From: Blattamonas nauphoetae
Lineage: Eukaryota; Preaxostyla; Oxymonadida
Direction of reading: 5' to 3'
NCBI GenBank assembly: GCA_033064195.1
Contig: JARBJD010000539.1
Coordinates: 1 to 35,503 of the forward strand
Length of the DNA stretch: 35,503 nt
Made by a program: the position numbers and the translations under genes. Below the pieces are notes generated by a model. That model worked only from the letters and a program-made list of their open reading frames with translations, searched no databases and was not told the origin of the DNA. Positions 27,632 through 35,503 of the stretch are shown piece after piece (the first letter of the stretch is position 1; the number at the start of each line of letters is the position of its first letter).

Positions 27632-29491
27632 CTACATGATTCCCAAATCTTTGTGTAACGCCTTCAGTGTGTGATTAGGATAGTATTCGACTCTTGGTTC
27701 GCCATTACTGTATCGTAATACCCACCATGTGGTTGCAGTGGTTGCTAATATTGGTGCTGGAGGATGTGTAAATGTTATCATATCACCACCCATTAGACTT
27801 GTGTCGTAAACATTGTAGTATGTGTCAAGATTCCCTTGATATATTGGTTGAGATCTCAAAGTGACTGGAACATTCTGACCTCTGGAACTGATAGAATCAT
27901 TACAGTTTGTTGGACATCCACTTCGTTGAGTTGAGAAGCATAGAAGGAAGTCAGTGTTGTCATGAATCGGTCGCACTCTTGTCTTTGTTTCACGAGGATA
28001 TGTATCATCACCGGAGAGTTTCTCTCCAACAAGAGAATCCGTCAGTGAACGCTCCAAGTCATCAGGCACAGTCAGATATGAATCAAGGTTGAGAGTCGAC
28101 AATGCGAACTGGTAGAAACGAGCTCCAATAGTTGTTGTCGGTTGTTCTGGATAGTACTTGTTGAGTAGATTCACTTGGATATTCTTCTGCATTGGATTGT
28201 GAAAACAGGTGACTTCATTATCGTAGTGACGGAAGAGAAGCATAATATCCTTGGCATTCACAAGTACCATTTGCTGAGTACAATCAATTCCTGTTGCCGT
28301 TGGTGTCTTCTGAAATGGATAAAACGAAATCTTCTCTGCTGGAATTGTTCCTGGTCGATTTGTGTACATCTGCTTCAGATTCTCTTTCGCAATGTCTTTA
28401 ATATTGTATCCAGAACTCATACAATACACATCATCAATTTTATAATCAAGAATGTTCAATGATACATATTGATCCATGTATTTAGGTTCTTGATTCACGA
28501 CATTGGATCCATTTAAAGTAATGTCTCTTGAAACCGATGGTTGGAGAAATGATTGACCAATTTGAACGAAATTCTTTGTGCATGAGGCTACGAGATTATT
28601 CAGAAAAACAGGACGATGATGAATACAAGCTTGAATTTTGTCTTTTATATATGGTGCTGTTGTTCCAACTACGATTGATGATAGTGTATTTTTCAATGTC
28701 AGTTCAGGATTCACAGGGCAGCAGACAAAAGCATCCTCATTGATGTACACACTCAATTTCAGATCTCCAAAGAGACATCGTGGATAGTCAGTCATACCTG
28801 AGAAAATGAGAAGATCTTCAAGATTGATTGACACACGGATTGGCACATCAATACTGTCACATAAAGTACTAGTTACTTTTGTTCCTGTGAAGTCTGATAA
28901 TGGAATATAAACACCAGCAACAGATTCAACATGATTCCAAGCATTTTGCCAAGGTGTATGGGAGTGTTTTCGATTCTCCAATTGACTCTTCGGTTTGATC
29001 ATATTGTAAATGTGTGATTCCATGGATACATCATTTGTTGTTGTACTGATGATTCTCTGATTGTTGTGAAGAACTGTAAGATTCCGAAAGATGGATGCTG
29101 AATGCTTGAGTCCAACAAAGATGAATATTCTCTCATTCATCAAAGATCCAATGTTTCCAGATTCCCATTGCCAATTGTTGAGTTTCAATGTTGTAGTCAT
29201 TGTGAATGTATTGAATGAATCATCAATTTGACAAATATCTTGATTGCCAGTGAGTGGAATGATTATTTCCTGTCCTTTATAGAAGCGTGAGTTCTCTGAT
29301 GGTTTCAATTCCTGAATCGAAGTACTGTGTGCCCCATCATTCATTAGGTAATTTATGTGATGTTCAGACATTAACTGTTGTTGTATTTGACCCATGTCAT
29401 CTCTTGTGTATTCTATCCTTCCAGTGGTATTTCCAGTCAATGATGATGCTCCAGTTCTTTTGTTTGTCAGATGTGTTATATGCGAGTTCAT
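27632..29491 (-). CDS. Major capsid-like protein 1 (MCP1), right copy
   Basis: A whole frame of 619 residues beginning MNSHITHLTNKRTGAS. Residues about 125-200 (FVGLKHSASIFRNLTVLHNN, then ESHIYNMIKP, then HTPWQNAWNHVESVAGVY) line up with MCP2 residues 103-173. DVPIRVSINLEDLLIFSG lines up with the MCP2 IPLVIPFVNLLPLS segment, and both end in a Trp-rich strand plus a basic tail. This is good evidence for two capsid paralogues in tandem. It has an N-terminal extension of about 60 polar residues compared with MCP2. The likely role is a second hexon-type or specialised capsid subunit. The split of roles between the two is unknown. Confidence 0.7.
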   Translation of the reverse strand: MNSHITHLTNKRTGASSLTGNTTGRIEYTRDDMGQIQQQLMSEHHINYLMNDGAHSTSIQELKPSENSRFYKGQEIIIPLTGNQDICQIDDSFNTFTMTTTLKLNNWQWESGNIGSLMNERIFIFVGLKHSASIFRNLTVLHNNQRIISTTTNDVSMESHIYNMIKPKSQLENRKHSHTPWQNAWNHVESVAGVYIPLSDFTGTKVTSTLCDSIDVPIRVSINLEDLLIFSGMTDYPRCLFGDLKLSVYINEDAFVCCPVNPELTLKNTLSSIVVGTTAPYIKDKIQACIHHRPVFLNNLVASCTKNFVQIGQSFLQPSVSRDITLNGSNVVNQEPKYMDQYVSLNILDYKIDDVYCMSSGYNIKDIAKENLKQMYTNRPGTIPAEKISFYPFQKTPTATGIDCTQQMVLVNAKDIMLLFRHYDNEVTCFHNPMQKNIQVNLLNKYYPEQPTTTIGARFYQFALSTLNLDSYLTVPDDLERSLTDSLVGEKLSGDDTYPRETKTRVRPIHDNTDFLLCFSTQRSGCPTNCNDSISSRGQNVPVTLRSQPIYQGNLDTYYNVYDTSLMGGDMITFTHPPAPILATTATTWWVLRYSNGEPRVEYYPNHTLKALHKDLGIM

Positions 29492-29513
29492 TTTAACAAA
29501 AATAAAAACATAA
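29492..29513 (-). promoter_or_regulatory. T-run motif of MCP1
   Basis: On the minus strand TATGTTTTTATTTTTGTTAAA runs into the ATG (TAAAATG). Confidence 0.5.
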
Positions 29514-29593
29514 TTGTTACTTTCATTTACTCTTTTCCCAAAGGGTTCGAAGCCTCTAGCGAGACTTTTTCTTTTAGTTTCTTCGCTTTGGTT

Positions 29594-29857
29594 TCAGCTT
29601 TCTTCCAGTCTCAGTATTTCTCCTCTGAGCTTGTTCGCAACTGCTGTGTTTCCTTCATTCATTGCTTGCTCATACTGAGCCATCTTTTCTGCGTGGATTT
29701 GCTGATCCGACTTCACGTCTGGTATCATCTCAACACCTGTCTGCGCTAGCTTAGAAATCACTGGTCCAACGAAGGGAATGAGATTCAGAAATGGAGCTCC
29801 AACTCTGAGTATATTTTTACCGACTGCTGCTAATTTTGATAACCAACCTGGTGCCAT
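29594..29857 (-). CDS. MAPG protein A, possible minor virion protein
   Basis: An 87-residue protein. The N-terminal half is amphipathic to hydrophobic and basic (WLSKLAAVGKNILRVGAPFL, then a LIPFVGPVISKL stretch). The C-terminal half is a charged helix with AEKMAQYEQAMNEGN. The start MAPG and the first 30 residues resemble the next gene upstream, so the two may be related. Short amphipathic proteins of this type occur among capsid-associated, membrane-active proteins of adenovirus-like lineages (for example protein VI); this is a shape analogy only. It has its own T-run motif and lies after MCP1 with about 100 bp between. Confidence 0.5.
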   Translation of the reverse strand: MAPGWLSKLAAVGKNILRVGAPFLNLIPFVGPVISKLAQTGVEMIPDVKSDQQIHAEKMAQYEQAMNEGNTAVANKLRGEILRLEES

Positions 29858-29880
29858 TTTAATAAAAATAAAAATATTGG
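29858..29880 (-). promoter_or_regulatory. T-run motif of MAPG protein A
   Basis: On the minus strand ATATTTTTATTTTTATTAAA runs into the ATG (TAAAATG). Confidence 0.5.
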
Positions 29881-29895
29881 AATACTAGTGAATGT

Positions 29896-30204
29896 TTATC
29901 CTTTGAATTGAATTTTGGAATTTGACGAGAGTGGTATGTCATCATTTGAGAATCGTCCATTTCGTGGAGGTTCATACTCAATCATCTGTGGTTTTTGTTG
30001 ACGATTGATCGCTTTGTTTTGTTGATAAACGTCCATCATTCCTCCTAATCCATTGAGTATTCCACCTGCTGTTTGTCCGAATTTACTGTTCGTTTGAGAG
30101 AGCAATCCACCACCGACTTGAAGCAATGTTGGAGCTCGAGGTTTGATGAATTGAAAGAATTGCTTGCCGATATTTTTGAGTTTGTTGAAACTTCCTGGTG
30201 CCAT
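29896..30204 (-). CDS. MAPG protein B, possible minor virion protein
   Basis: A 102-residue basic protein starting MAPGSFNKLKNIGKQFFQ, similar at the N-terminus to protein A. A Gly-rich middle (LLQVGGGLLSQ, TAGGILNGLGGMM) is followed by a polar, Gln/Asn-rich tail. LNGL followed by Gly fits the (M/I/L)XGX-G pattern cut by adenovirus-type proteases, which many Polintons encode; no protease gene is in view. A structural or maturation substrate is a reasonable guess. Confidence 0.5.
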   Translation of the reverse strand: MAPGSFNKLKNIGKQFFQFIKPRAPTLLQVGGGLLSQTNSKFGQTAGGILNGLGGMMDVYQQNKAINRQQKPQMIEYEPPRNGRFSNDDIPLSSNSKIQFKG

Positions 30205-30227
30205 TTATGTAAAAACAAAAATACAAT
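30205..30227 (-). promoter_or_regulatory. T-run motif of MAPG protein B
   Basis: On the minus strand TGTATTTTTGTTTTTACATAA runs into the ATG (TAAATG). Confidence 0.5.
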
Positions 30228-30274
30228 TCATTTATAATTTGAACGAGGAAATAATCTCAGAAGAGATTTCTGCC

Positions 30275-30859
30275 CTAACGGGGTATTGCCTTTGTCAGAG
30301 AAATGCCAGAATTGAGAATAGTGTTGTATGCTTCATTGAAGGCAATACTCATGTCTTTTCCACCAACAAGGATCTTGAAAATGGTTCTAAACACTGGGAG
30401 TTTATTCAGACATAGGCACTTGTCAGACAAATCATCCAGTTCGATCACCACATCATTAATCCCAGTGAGTGTAGCAATCAGTGCACATAAATCACTTTGG
30501 TTCGTGATCAGTTTCTTCGATGGTTCAATGAGATTATTCAATAGTTTCTTTTCACAAGCGAATGCATTCTTGTAGACGAGTAATAACTGATCTTTGAATG
30601 CCGAAATATTAGAAATATATTCTCGAAGTGGAATAGAACGACTTTGAATGGGGGCTGATGGATATGTCTCTAGTGGTGGATCATAAACACCTGGAACATT
30701 ATCGAGTTCGACATTAGCGCTTTGTTCATTACGATCTTCGAGCTTAGATCTTCCAGAATTCGAACCTTTATTGTCGATGATGACATTGTTGGTGATTGAT
30801 GTTGGGACTGAAGAAGAACTTGTGTGTTTCGTAAATTGACAACTGAGAATTGGTTGCAT
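30275..30859 (-). CDS. Unassigned virus-block protein, 194 residues
   Basis: I do not recognise this protein. The open frame begins with a GTG at 30862, but the next codon is an ATG at 30859 and is the likely start (MQPILSCQFTKH). Residues 1-75 are polar, Ser/Asn-rich and probably disordered, with a Pro-rich end (YDPPLETYPSAPIQ). Residues 80-194 look helical and folded (FKDQLLLVYKNAFACEKKLL, LIATLTGINDVVIELDDL). There is no membrane segment. It is part of the same-strand block with its own upstream motif; a virion or scaffold role is possible. Confidence 0.5.
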   Translation of the reverse strand: MQPILSCQFTKHTSSSSVPTSITNNVIIDNKGSNSGRSKLEDRNEQSANVELDNVPGVYDPPLETYPSAPIQSRSIPLREYISNISAFKDQLLLVYKNAFACEKKLLNNLIEPSKKLITNQSDLCALIATLTGINDVVIELDDLSDKCLCLNKLPVFRTIFKILVGGKDMSIAFNEAYNTILNSGISLTKAIPR

Positions 30860-30888
30860 CACTTTCTATAAAAATAAAAATTATATAT
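30860..30888 (-). promoter_or_regulatory. T-run motif of the 194-residue gene
   Basis: On the minus strand AATTTTTATTTTTATAG lies about 8 bases before the ATG at 30859, supporting that start over the upstream GTG. Confidence 0.45.
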
Positions 30889-30917
30889 TAATGTTTTTAA
30901 TCAGACATTTCTTTCTG

Positions 30918-31863
30918 TTACTGAACATATTGAGAGTAAGCTGGCATATTCGAAGATTGGTATTGACCGATATCTTCATCTGTTCTTGTTGCATATGCTT
31001 TGCGTGTCAGAGTACTAATCTCTGATGCTATGGCAGTATTATGTCTCCCAAGGAATGTATGCAAATTTTCTTGATTTGTGATGAATTCTAGAAACTGTGG
31101 ATACACCTGCTCCTTGAAATCCTTTTCTTTTCTTCATTCTCTGATGTCCTTCGTTGGTACTGTCGAATCCTTGAAGATGTTCTTCAAGCCATCTGTCCCA
31201 CATTTGTGATGCTACTTTCGATTGAATTGAATTGAACACCATATTGTCTATTACTCTTTTCCCAGTATCTGCTGGATTATCTCGACTGGCACGAGTTATT
31301 CCCAATTCATTTGTCATGAAGTCACCAACAGCTTTCTTCATTATTGCATAAGGTTGTTGTGATCTTTGTGCTTGCATGTCTCCATAGCTGATGTCTCGAA
31401 AACTGGATGGTAGATCGTATGTTCCATTCTTGAGGAAATTAGAGTGTGAAGCTTTGATTCTCCTTCCGAATTGGCGATTAAATGCTGTATATGATGTCTG
31501 TTTTCGCTTGTCTGGTGTTGGATTCATTGCGTAGTATGTCTCTTTGACCGGTCTACTGTTGTATGGTGCGAGCATGGCTCCATTGACTGCAATCAAATCT
31601 TTCGTCTCATTATCGTAGACCATCACATCTGGGATTTTTCCATGTTGTTCCATTAGAACAGTCCAATTCTGTCCAGTTCTCTTGATGTACTCAAGCGCTG
31701 ATGGATAACTACTGAGGGCATCGTTCCATCTGGTTTGAATATCATCGTCAGCATAGATTCTTTTCATCGCTGCTTGAGTTTCTGCTGCGTATCTCATTTT
31801 TGGTTTCTTCTCTCTTGTTTTTCTTGTTGGTTGGTTGTACACAATCTGTGGTATCATTGACAT
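30918..31863 (-). pseudogene. Unassigned virus-block gene, probably damaged
   Basis: Most of the region is one frame starting at the ATG at 31863 (MSMIPQIVYNQPTRKTREKKPK). The longer frame begins at a TTG 9 bases upstream, which is not needed. The N-terminus is basic. The middle contains DDIQTRWNDALSSYPSALEYI and FNRQFGRRIKASHSNF, and a later part is helical (IQSKVASQMWDRWLEEHL). I recognise no family. Coding-like sequence reaches to about 30918 and the gene looks broken about once. It is divergent from the ATPase gene, sharing a 53-bp gap. Confidence 0.4.
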
Positions 31864-31916
31864 TTCATACAAAATAAAAAAACCAAAAGTATATTTTAAT
31901 TAGAGTTAAATCACAA
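31864..31916. promoter_or_regulatory. Divergent promoter gap between the unassigned gene and the ATPase
   Basis: This 53-bp AT-rich gap serves two opposite ATGs. On the minus strand it gives GGTTTTTTTATTTTGTATGAA before ATG 31863; on the plus strand TATATTTTAATTAGAGTTAAATC before ATG 31917. The plus side has a weaker T-run than the other genes. Confidence 0.45.
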
Positions 31917-32465
31917 ATGAACAAATCGAATCAATCATTAACAGCATACGTGAATGCAAAATTGAGGGAAGCATCTAGTAGGAATGTGTCTCATGAAGTG
32001 CAATCACAAATACATCCAGACTTGAATTTCAATCGCAATAGTGTCAATGTCCTCGTTGGGAATAGAGGAAGTGGAAAAACCTTTAATGCTCTTCGGGAAG
32101 TTGCCAAGCTCCAGAATGTTCGAGTTAGGAATGAACTGTTCCATCTCTTTGTCTTCGTGACTGATAAGAACATTGATCCTACATTCGACAAGTTCAAACC
32201 AATACTGAACGTTCCTTATGTGAAAGTGAAATACGATGATGCATTTCCATTTCTGTTGGAACTCTCTGAATCGAAAGCTGCGTATGAAGAAATTATGGAC
32301 AATCAATGGCAGAACAGAATCACAGATGAATGCAGAGAGAATCTCTTTGACTCACTTTACATTGATGACTTCTCAGTGAAGAATCTCCAAACGATTATCC
32401 TTCTTGATGACCAGACCTTTGACACTGATCTCATCGATCTCAGCTTTTTTGATCTCAGAAAATAA
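31917..32465 (+). pseudogene. Packaging ATPase (FtsK/A32-like), partial
   Basis: Its first 165 residues look like the packaging ATPase of Polintons and related viruses, which drives DNA into the capsid. NVLVGNRGSGKTFNAL (Walker A, GNRGSGKT at 48-55) is followed by LFVFVTDKN and a Walker-B-like TIILLDD at 159-165. The open frame is 182 residues, shorter than the usual roughly 220-280, and the last dozen residues fall in a GATCTCA-rich stretch that does not look like the family. The gene therefore seems incomplete at the element's inner edge. It is the only gene of the block on the plus strand apart from the two near the terminus. Confidence 0.7.
32427..32458. repeat. GATCTCA cluster at the inner edge of the right Polinton copy
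   Basis: GATCTCA occurs at 32427, 32436 and 32451. The same word with similar spacing occurs four times at 35401-35462. The cluster may mark the junction between element and flanking DNA. Confidence 0.5.
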
Positions 32466-32870
32466 CTAGTGTTCAAATTCTCATAAAACTCGAAATAACG
32501 AAGTAAAAGACCCGCTATCCGTGTTGAATTTTGTTTATAAGCACTTTCATTGAAATATCTAGATGAATCGTCCCACAATAATTCTTCCTCTCGATCTGAT
32601 TGAAGAACTGGATGAATCACGCTTGTTTATCCAATAATTTATTAATTCCACCGCGACAGATCTCCTTTACCATGTCTCGACGATTATTTCTCTCTTCGAG
32701 TGATTTAGTCAGCAGGTTAACATTCGTTGTTCAATTGTATATTAGTCTTCGAGATTTCTACTCTTTATCACGATCCTCAGTCCTATTTTGACTTGGTTAA
32801 TCTATACTTTCCATTATTTATCTCTTTATTTCCATCTCTCCCAGATAATCTGTCAGTGACCAGTGAGATC
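32466..32870. other. AT-rich stretch without a gene
   Basis: I see no convincing gene, RNA or element end here. It separates the virus-like element from more G+C-rich host-like DNA. Confidence 0.45.
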
Positions 32871-33560
32871 ACAAATGACACGTCAAAGCCGCCTCTCGAA
32901 TGACCCCTACTCGTTTCTGCGGACTCTCCTCGTATGTTTGGAATTCCCTGATTGCTGGTGCAGGCGAACAGATTCTGCAATCACCTCCGATCGTCCAGAA
33001 ATGGTTTGCTGTTTTGGGTTGGTCGTTCTCTACGCGGCTGTCTTTGACTCTCGCATCGTCAACCGTCCTCTCCAAACTATTCCTTGCGTCCCTGAACGAT
33101 GCATTGTTACCAGATTATCTTTCCCATTCTCGACTTTTGAACATCTCCAAAACAATTCTCGTTTATCTCGTCGAAATGGGATGTGCCCTGCATTCTCACC
33201 CTCCACAGCCACCTCCGATCTGTTTCAGGATCATCCAGTCCGTTGACTGTCATCTGAGTCTTAAATCTCGTTCCTGCAACCGAGCCACAAACAGCCATCC
33301 GAAATCGAAGAATCCAAACACTCTTGAAGAGAGTGTTGGTCCACATAGCGACAACTCTGCATGATACATTGTCAGGGATGAATCAACTTGTTCAACAGCC
33401 GGCTGCGGCCGTTCAACTGCGAGCTACCGGTCCGAAGCGAAAAGGAGTGTCAATACATCCCGCAAATTCCGCTCCAATATCAATTATGAATACTGCCCAA
33501 GTTGGATAGTCAATGACCGGAAAGGAAAGGATCAGCGAAACCCACGAGGTGCTATTCAGA
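32871..33560. other. Decayed coding-like stretch, strand unclear
   Basis: Frames are open on both strands: plus 32900-33364, and minus 32869-33075 and 33107-33346. The minus-strand pieces (FWTIGGDCRICSPAP, FKTQMTVNGLDDPETDRRWLWRV) look slightly more protein-like. I cannot assign it; it is probably a broken host gene. Confidence 0.3.
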
Positions 33561-33639
33561 TGACGCTTTTGGAAGGCTGAATGATCCCTCCGATTTTTCG
33601 CCCTTTGGACTGAGCACGCGTTGAATCGCTTTTCAGACG

Positions 33640-35206
33640 ATGAGGAACTCTATCTCGCCACCACTCCTCCAAACGAGCTCTCTTCTCAACACTGTCGTCA
33701 CTCCCTCCCTCAGATCGCCGTCCAAGCAGCTCAGCGACGAAGTTCCAACCGAGTTCTTTCAGAATCAGCATTTCAAGAACAGTATGGACAAGGTGGATGA
33801 GGTCGACTGGAACTTGGCAAACGAAACACTCGTCGAGCGGTGTCATCCAACCAGACTTCGTTGTGCATCAGCCAGTTGCTGTTGGGATGCGACGAGGAGG
33901 GGAGAGCAAGAAGAAGATCTTGGAGATGGAGAAGCAGAGACAGTCAGACGCCTTGCGGACTGTGGAATGGAGAGCGAGAACAGTGCAGACGAAACACCGA
34001 GATTTTTCAGACCAAATGCGAGCAACATCCACTCCCACGTCGTCCTCACTCCACACAACAACAATCCCAGTCGACTCTCTCTCCCACCCTCACCCACACT
34101 CCCCTCCCCAAAAACCCTCTCCCAACCCTCTCGAATGAACTCGTCCTTCTCCGTCTCGCCGAAGCCTCGAAGTGCCAGTGCTGATCGGAGTTCACCACCG
34201 TCTCGCCCCGCATCCAGCTCACCCGAACGCGCTTCGCCTTTTCCTCGCTACTCGCGCCCCACTTCCGTGTACGGACACAAATACAAGAACTTCGACGACC
34301 TCCTCCTGTCCTGACTTGGAACCCGGCCGACGAAACACTCCACCCGCTTGTGCAGAGGAAGCTGCTTCGGAAGGTCGAGGAGGATGCCGAGGAGGAGGAA
34401 GAAGACTGGGACACGCTTTTCGACAGCACCGAGCCAATCCATCCGTCTCTTCAGCCAGCACGAAGCACATCGCCCAAAGCAACACACGAAAGGAAAACAC
34501 CACCCGCACAGATATTCACGTCACACACGCTCGTCGCAAACCCAAACCAGGCAGAGAACGACACACTCAAGCGATAGATCGAAAACGACGCCATTTCCTT
34601 CACAACAGAAGGATCGTACACAGATGATCCCCTCTCTCTCCACTTGCAGTTGGAGTCGTATAATCCAAACTTCGAGCTGTGGCAGAGTCTCAATGACAAC
34701 GTCGACAAAGGGGCGAGGGCAGCTGAAGAGAACCGGCGACATATCGAAACCGAAGTGCTCGACGAACTCGCAGTCGACGCTGTCGACACATCTGTCACCT
34801 ACGAGCAGCAACTGCGGAGAGCTCCTTGCGAGACGTGGTGCGGAAGATGAAGCCGTTTCTGAAGCAGTCGTCGATTCTCATACCGACACTCCCCAAAAGC
34901 GACGCTCTCGTCAACCACCAATCTGGAGAAGACACTCCCGCAGAAGAGTGCAACCACAACGAGGCCGACCACAGCGATCGAAGCCGCAGTTCCTGCAGAC
35001 GATGGAAGACAGGCCGAGAAACAGACCAGCGACTCACACGAAAAGCTGAAGCAGAGCTAGCAAACGCAGAAATTGCGCAAAGAGGAAGTCAAGTTAGTGG
35101 AACATGCGAATGATGTCGAGAGCGAGTACTGGGAGATGGAACAGGAAGATGAGGAGGAGAGGCTGCACGGAATCGACGAAAGCCATCTGATGAACAACAG
35201 GAATTA
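33640..35206 (+). pseudogene. Decayed host-like gene: Ser/Pro-rich part followed by coiled coil
   Basis: The plus-strand sequence changes frame and has in-frame stops. First comes a low-complexity Ser/Pro/Arg-rich part (33640-34314, with SKPRSASADRSSPPSRPAS-like composition and YGHKYKNFDDLLLS). Next is an acidic helix (KLLRKVEEDAEEEEEDWDTLFD, 34350-34577), and after one stop in the same frame LQLESYNPNFELWQSLNDN (34644-34850). Later a piece reads EVKLVEHANDVESEYWEMEQ near 35088-35147. The order, disordered N-terminus then coiled coil, fits a cytoskeletal or scaffold protein; I do not recognise the family. Introns cannot be excluded as the cause of some frame changes. Confidence 0.4.
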
Positions 35207-35400
35207 AGCAACGATGCAGAGGAAGGCCGAGATCATGACGTAGCGTTGGCCAACACGACAGACAATCTAAAGCAAAAGTTGAGTGGTTTTCCTTTCTGTG
35301 TTTATTCAATCACACTACAACCATTTCGCTTTTCAAGATTCTTATTTTGACCAATTGACACAACAATGAGACAAATATAGATACGCCTAATTAAGTCATT

Positions 35401-35462
35401 GATCTCAGTCCCAAAACCGGAACTGAGATCGATCGATCTCAGTTTCTGCTTGATTGATCTCA
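35401..35462. repeat. GATCTCAGT inverted and direct repeats
   Basis: GATCTCAGT (35401-35409) and ACTGAGATC (35422-35430) form a 9-bp inverted repeat with a 12-nt loop, followed by GATCTCAGT (35435-35443) and GATCTCA (35456-35462). The 3' half resembles 32434-32458. Confidence 0.6.
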
Positions 35463-35503
35463 TGTATCAAAGGTCTGTTGATGACTCGTAGAATCCTTGG
35501 GAA

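Larger units (their letters stand above)
21220..32465 (-). mobile_element. Polinton/Maverick-like element, right copy (partial)
   Basis: This is the second copy, inverted relative to the left one. The terminus begins AGTAGTATAGTAGACG at 21220, exactly where similarity with the left copy starts. Inward come the terminal region, tiny gene, fibre gene, small gene, MCP2, MCP1, two MAPG proteins, two unassigned genes and a partial packaging ATPase. Similarity to the family fades about 32425-32465, where host-like DNA follows, so the far half (polymerase, integrase, other terminus) is absent. With 11.2 kb present it is about half of a usual Polinton. The capsid genes are open, and about two breaks affect other genes. 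It is probably of similar, young age to the left copy. Confidence 0.7.

Noticed and set aside
1-35503. tRNA, rRNA or other structured RNA genes
   Set aside because: No cloverleaf-like or conserved RNA sequence was recognised by eye; a covariance-model search was not possible here.

Overview
The window looks like nuclear DNA of a protist. Clues are eukaryotic DNA transposons (pogo and hAT types), a Polinton/Maverick-type element present twice, and host-type gene remnants (glycoside hydrolase family 31, a secreted beta-helix-like protein, an IWN-repeat protein) with no operon structure and no bacterial RNA genes. All three standard stop codons end long reading frames, so a standard code is likely. 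A metamonad such as an oxymonad would fit, but that is only an impression.

Layout. (1) 1-7706: inner-terminal part of one Polinton-like element, reading towards its end at 7706; it carries two capsid-protein genes, a small conserved gene, an S74-chaperone fibre gene, a tiny gene and a 3 kb gene-poor terminal region. (2) 7707-21219: 13.5 kb outside both virus-like elements, richer in G+C by eye. It holds a nearly whole pogo-like transposon (7926-9945, TA target duplication), a decayed DUF4371/hAT-type gene, a truncated GH31 gene, a broken secreted protein gene, and a 4.1 kb hAT-type element (16712-20853) with an exact 8-bp target duplication that carries several kb of decayed host-like gene. 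(3) 21220-about 32465: a second copy of the Polinton-like element in the opposite orientation, with its terminal region, the same genes in mirror order, then two MAPG proteins, two unassigned genes and a partial packaging ATPase. (4) about 32466-35503: host-like DNA with decayed coding sequence only.

How the parts work together. The Polinton-like copies show a virion-building block: ATPase for DNA packaging, two paralogous major-capsid-like proteins, short MAPG proteins that may be minor virion proteins, and a coiled-coil fibre with a self-cleaving chaperone. DNA polymerase, integrase and protease genes are not in the window. Nearly every gene of the block starts within about 5-15 bases of a T-run motif, often ending in TAAATG or TAAAATG, which looks like a shared promoter. 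The capsid paralogy, variable capsid loops between copies, phage-like fibre, promoter motif and 140-bp terminal array are the most interesting signals. Both copies are treated as fossils: each is incomplete and has about one or two breaks.
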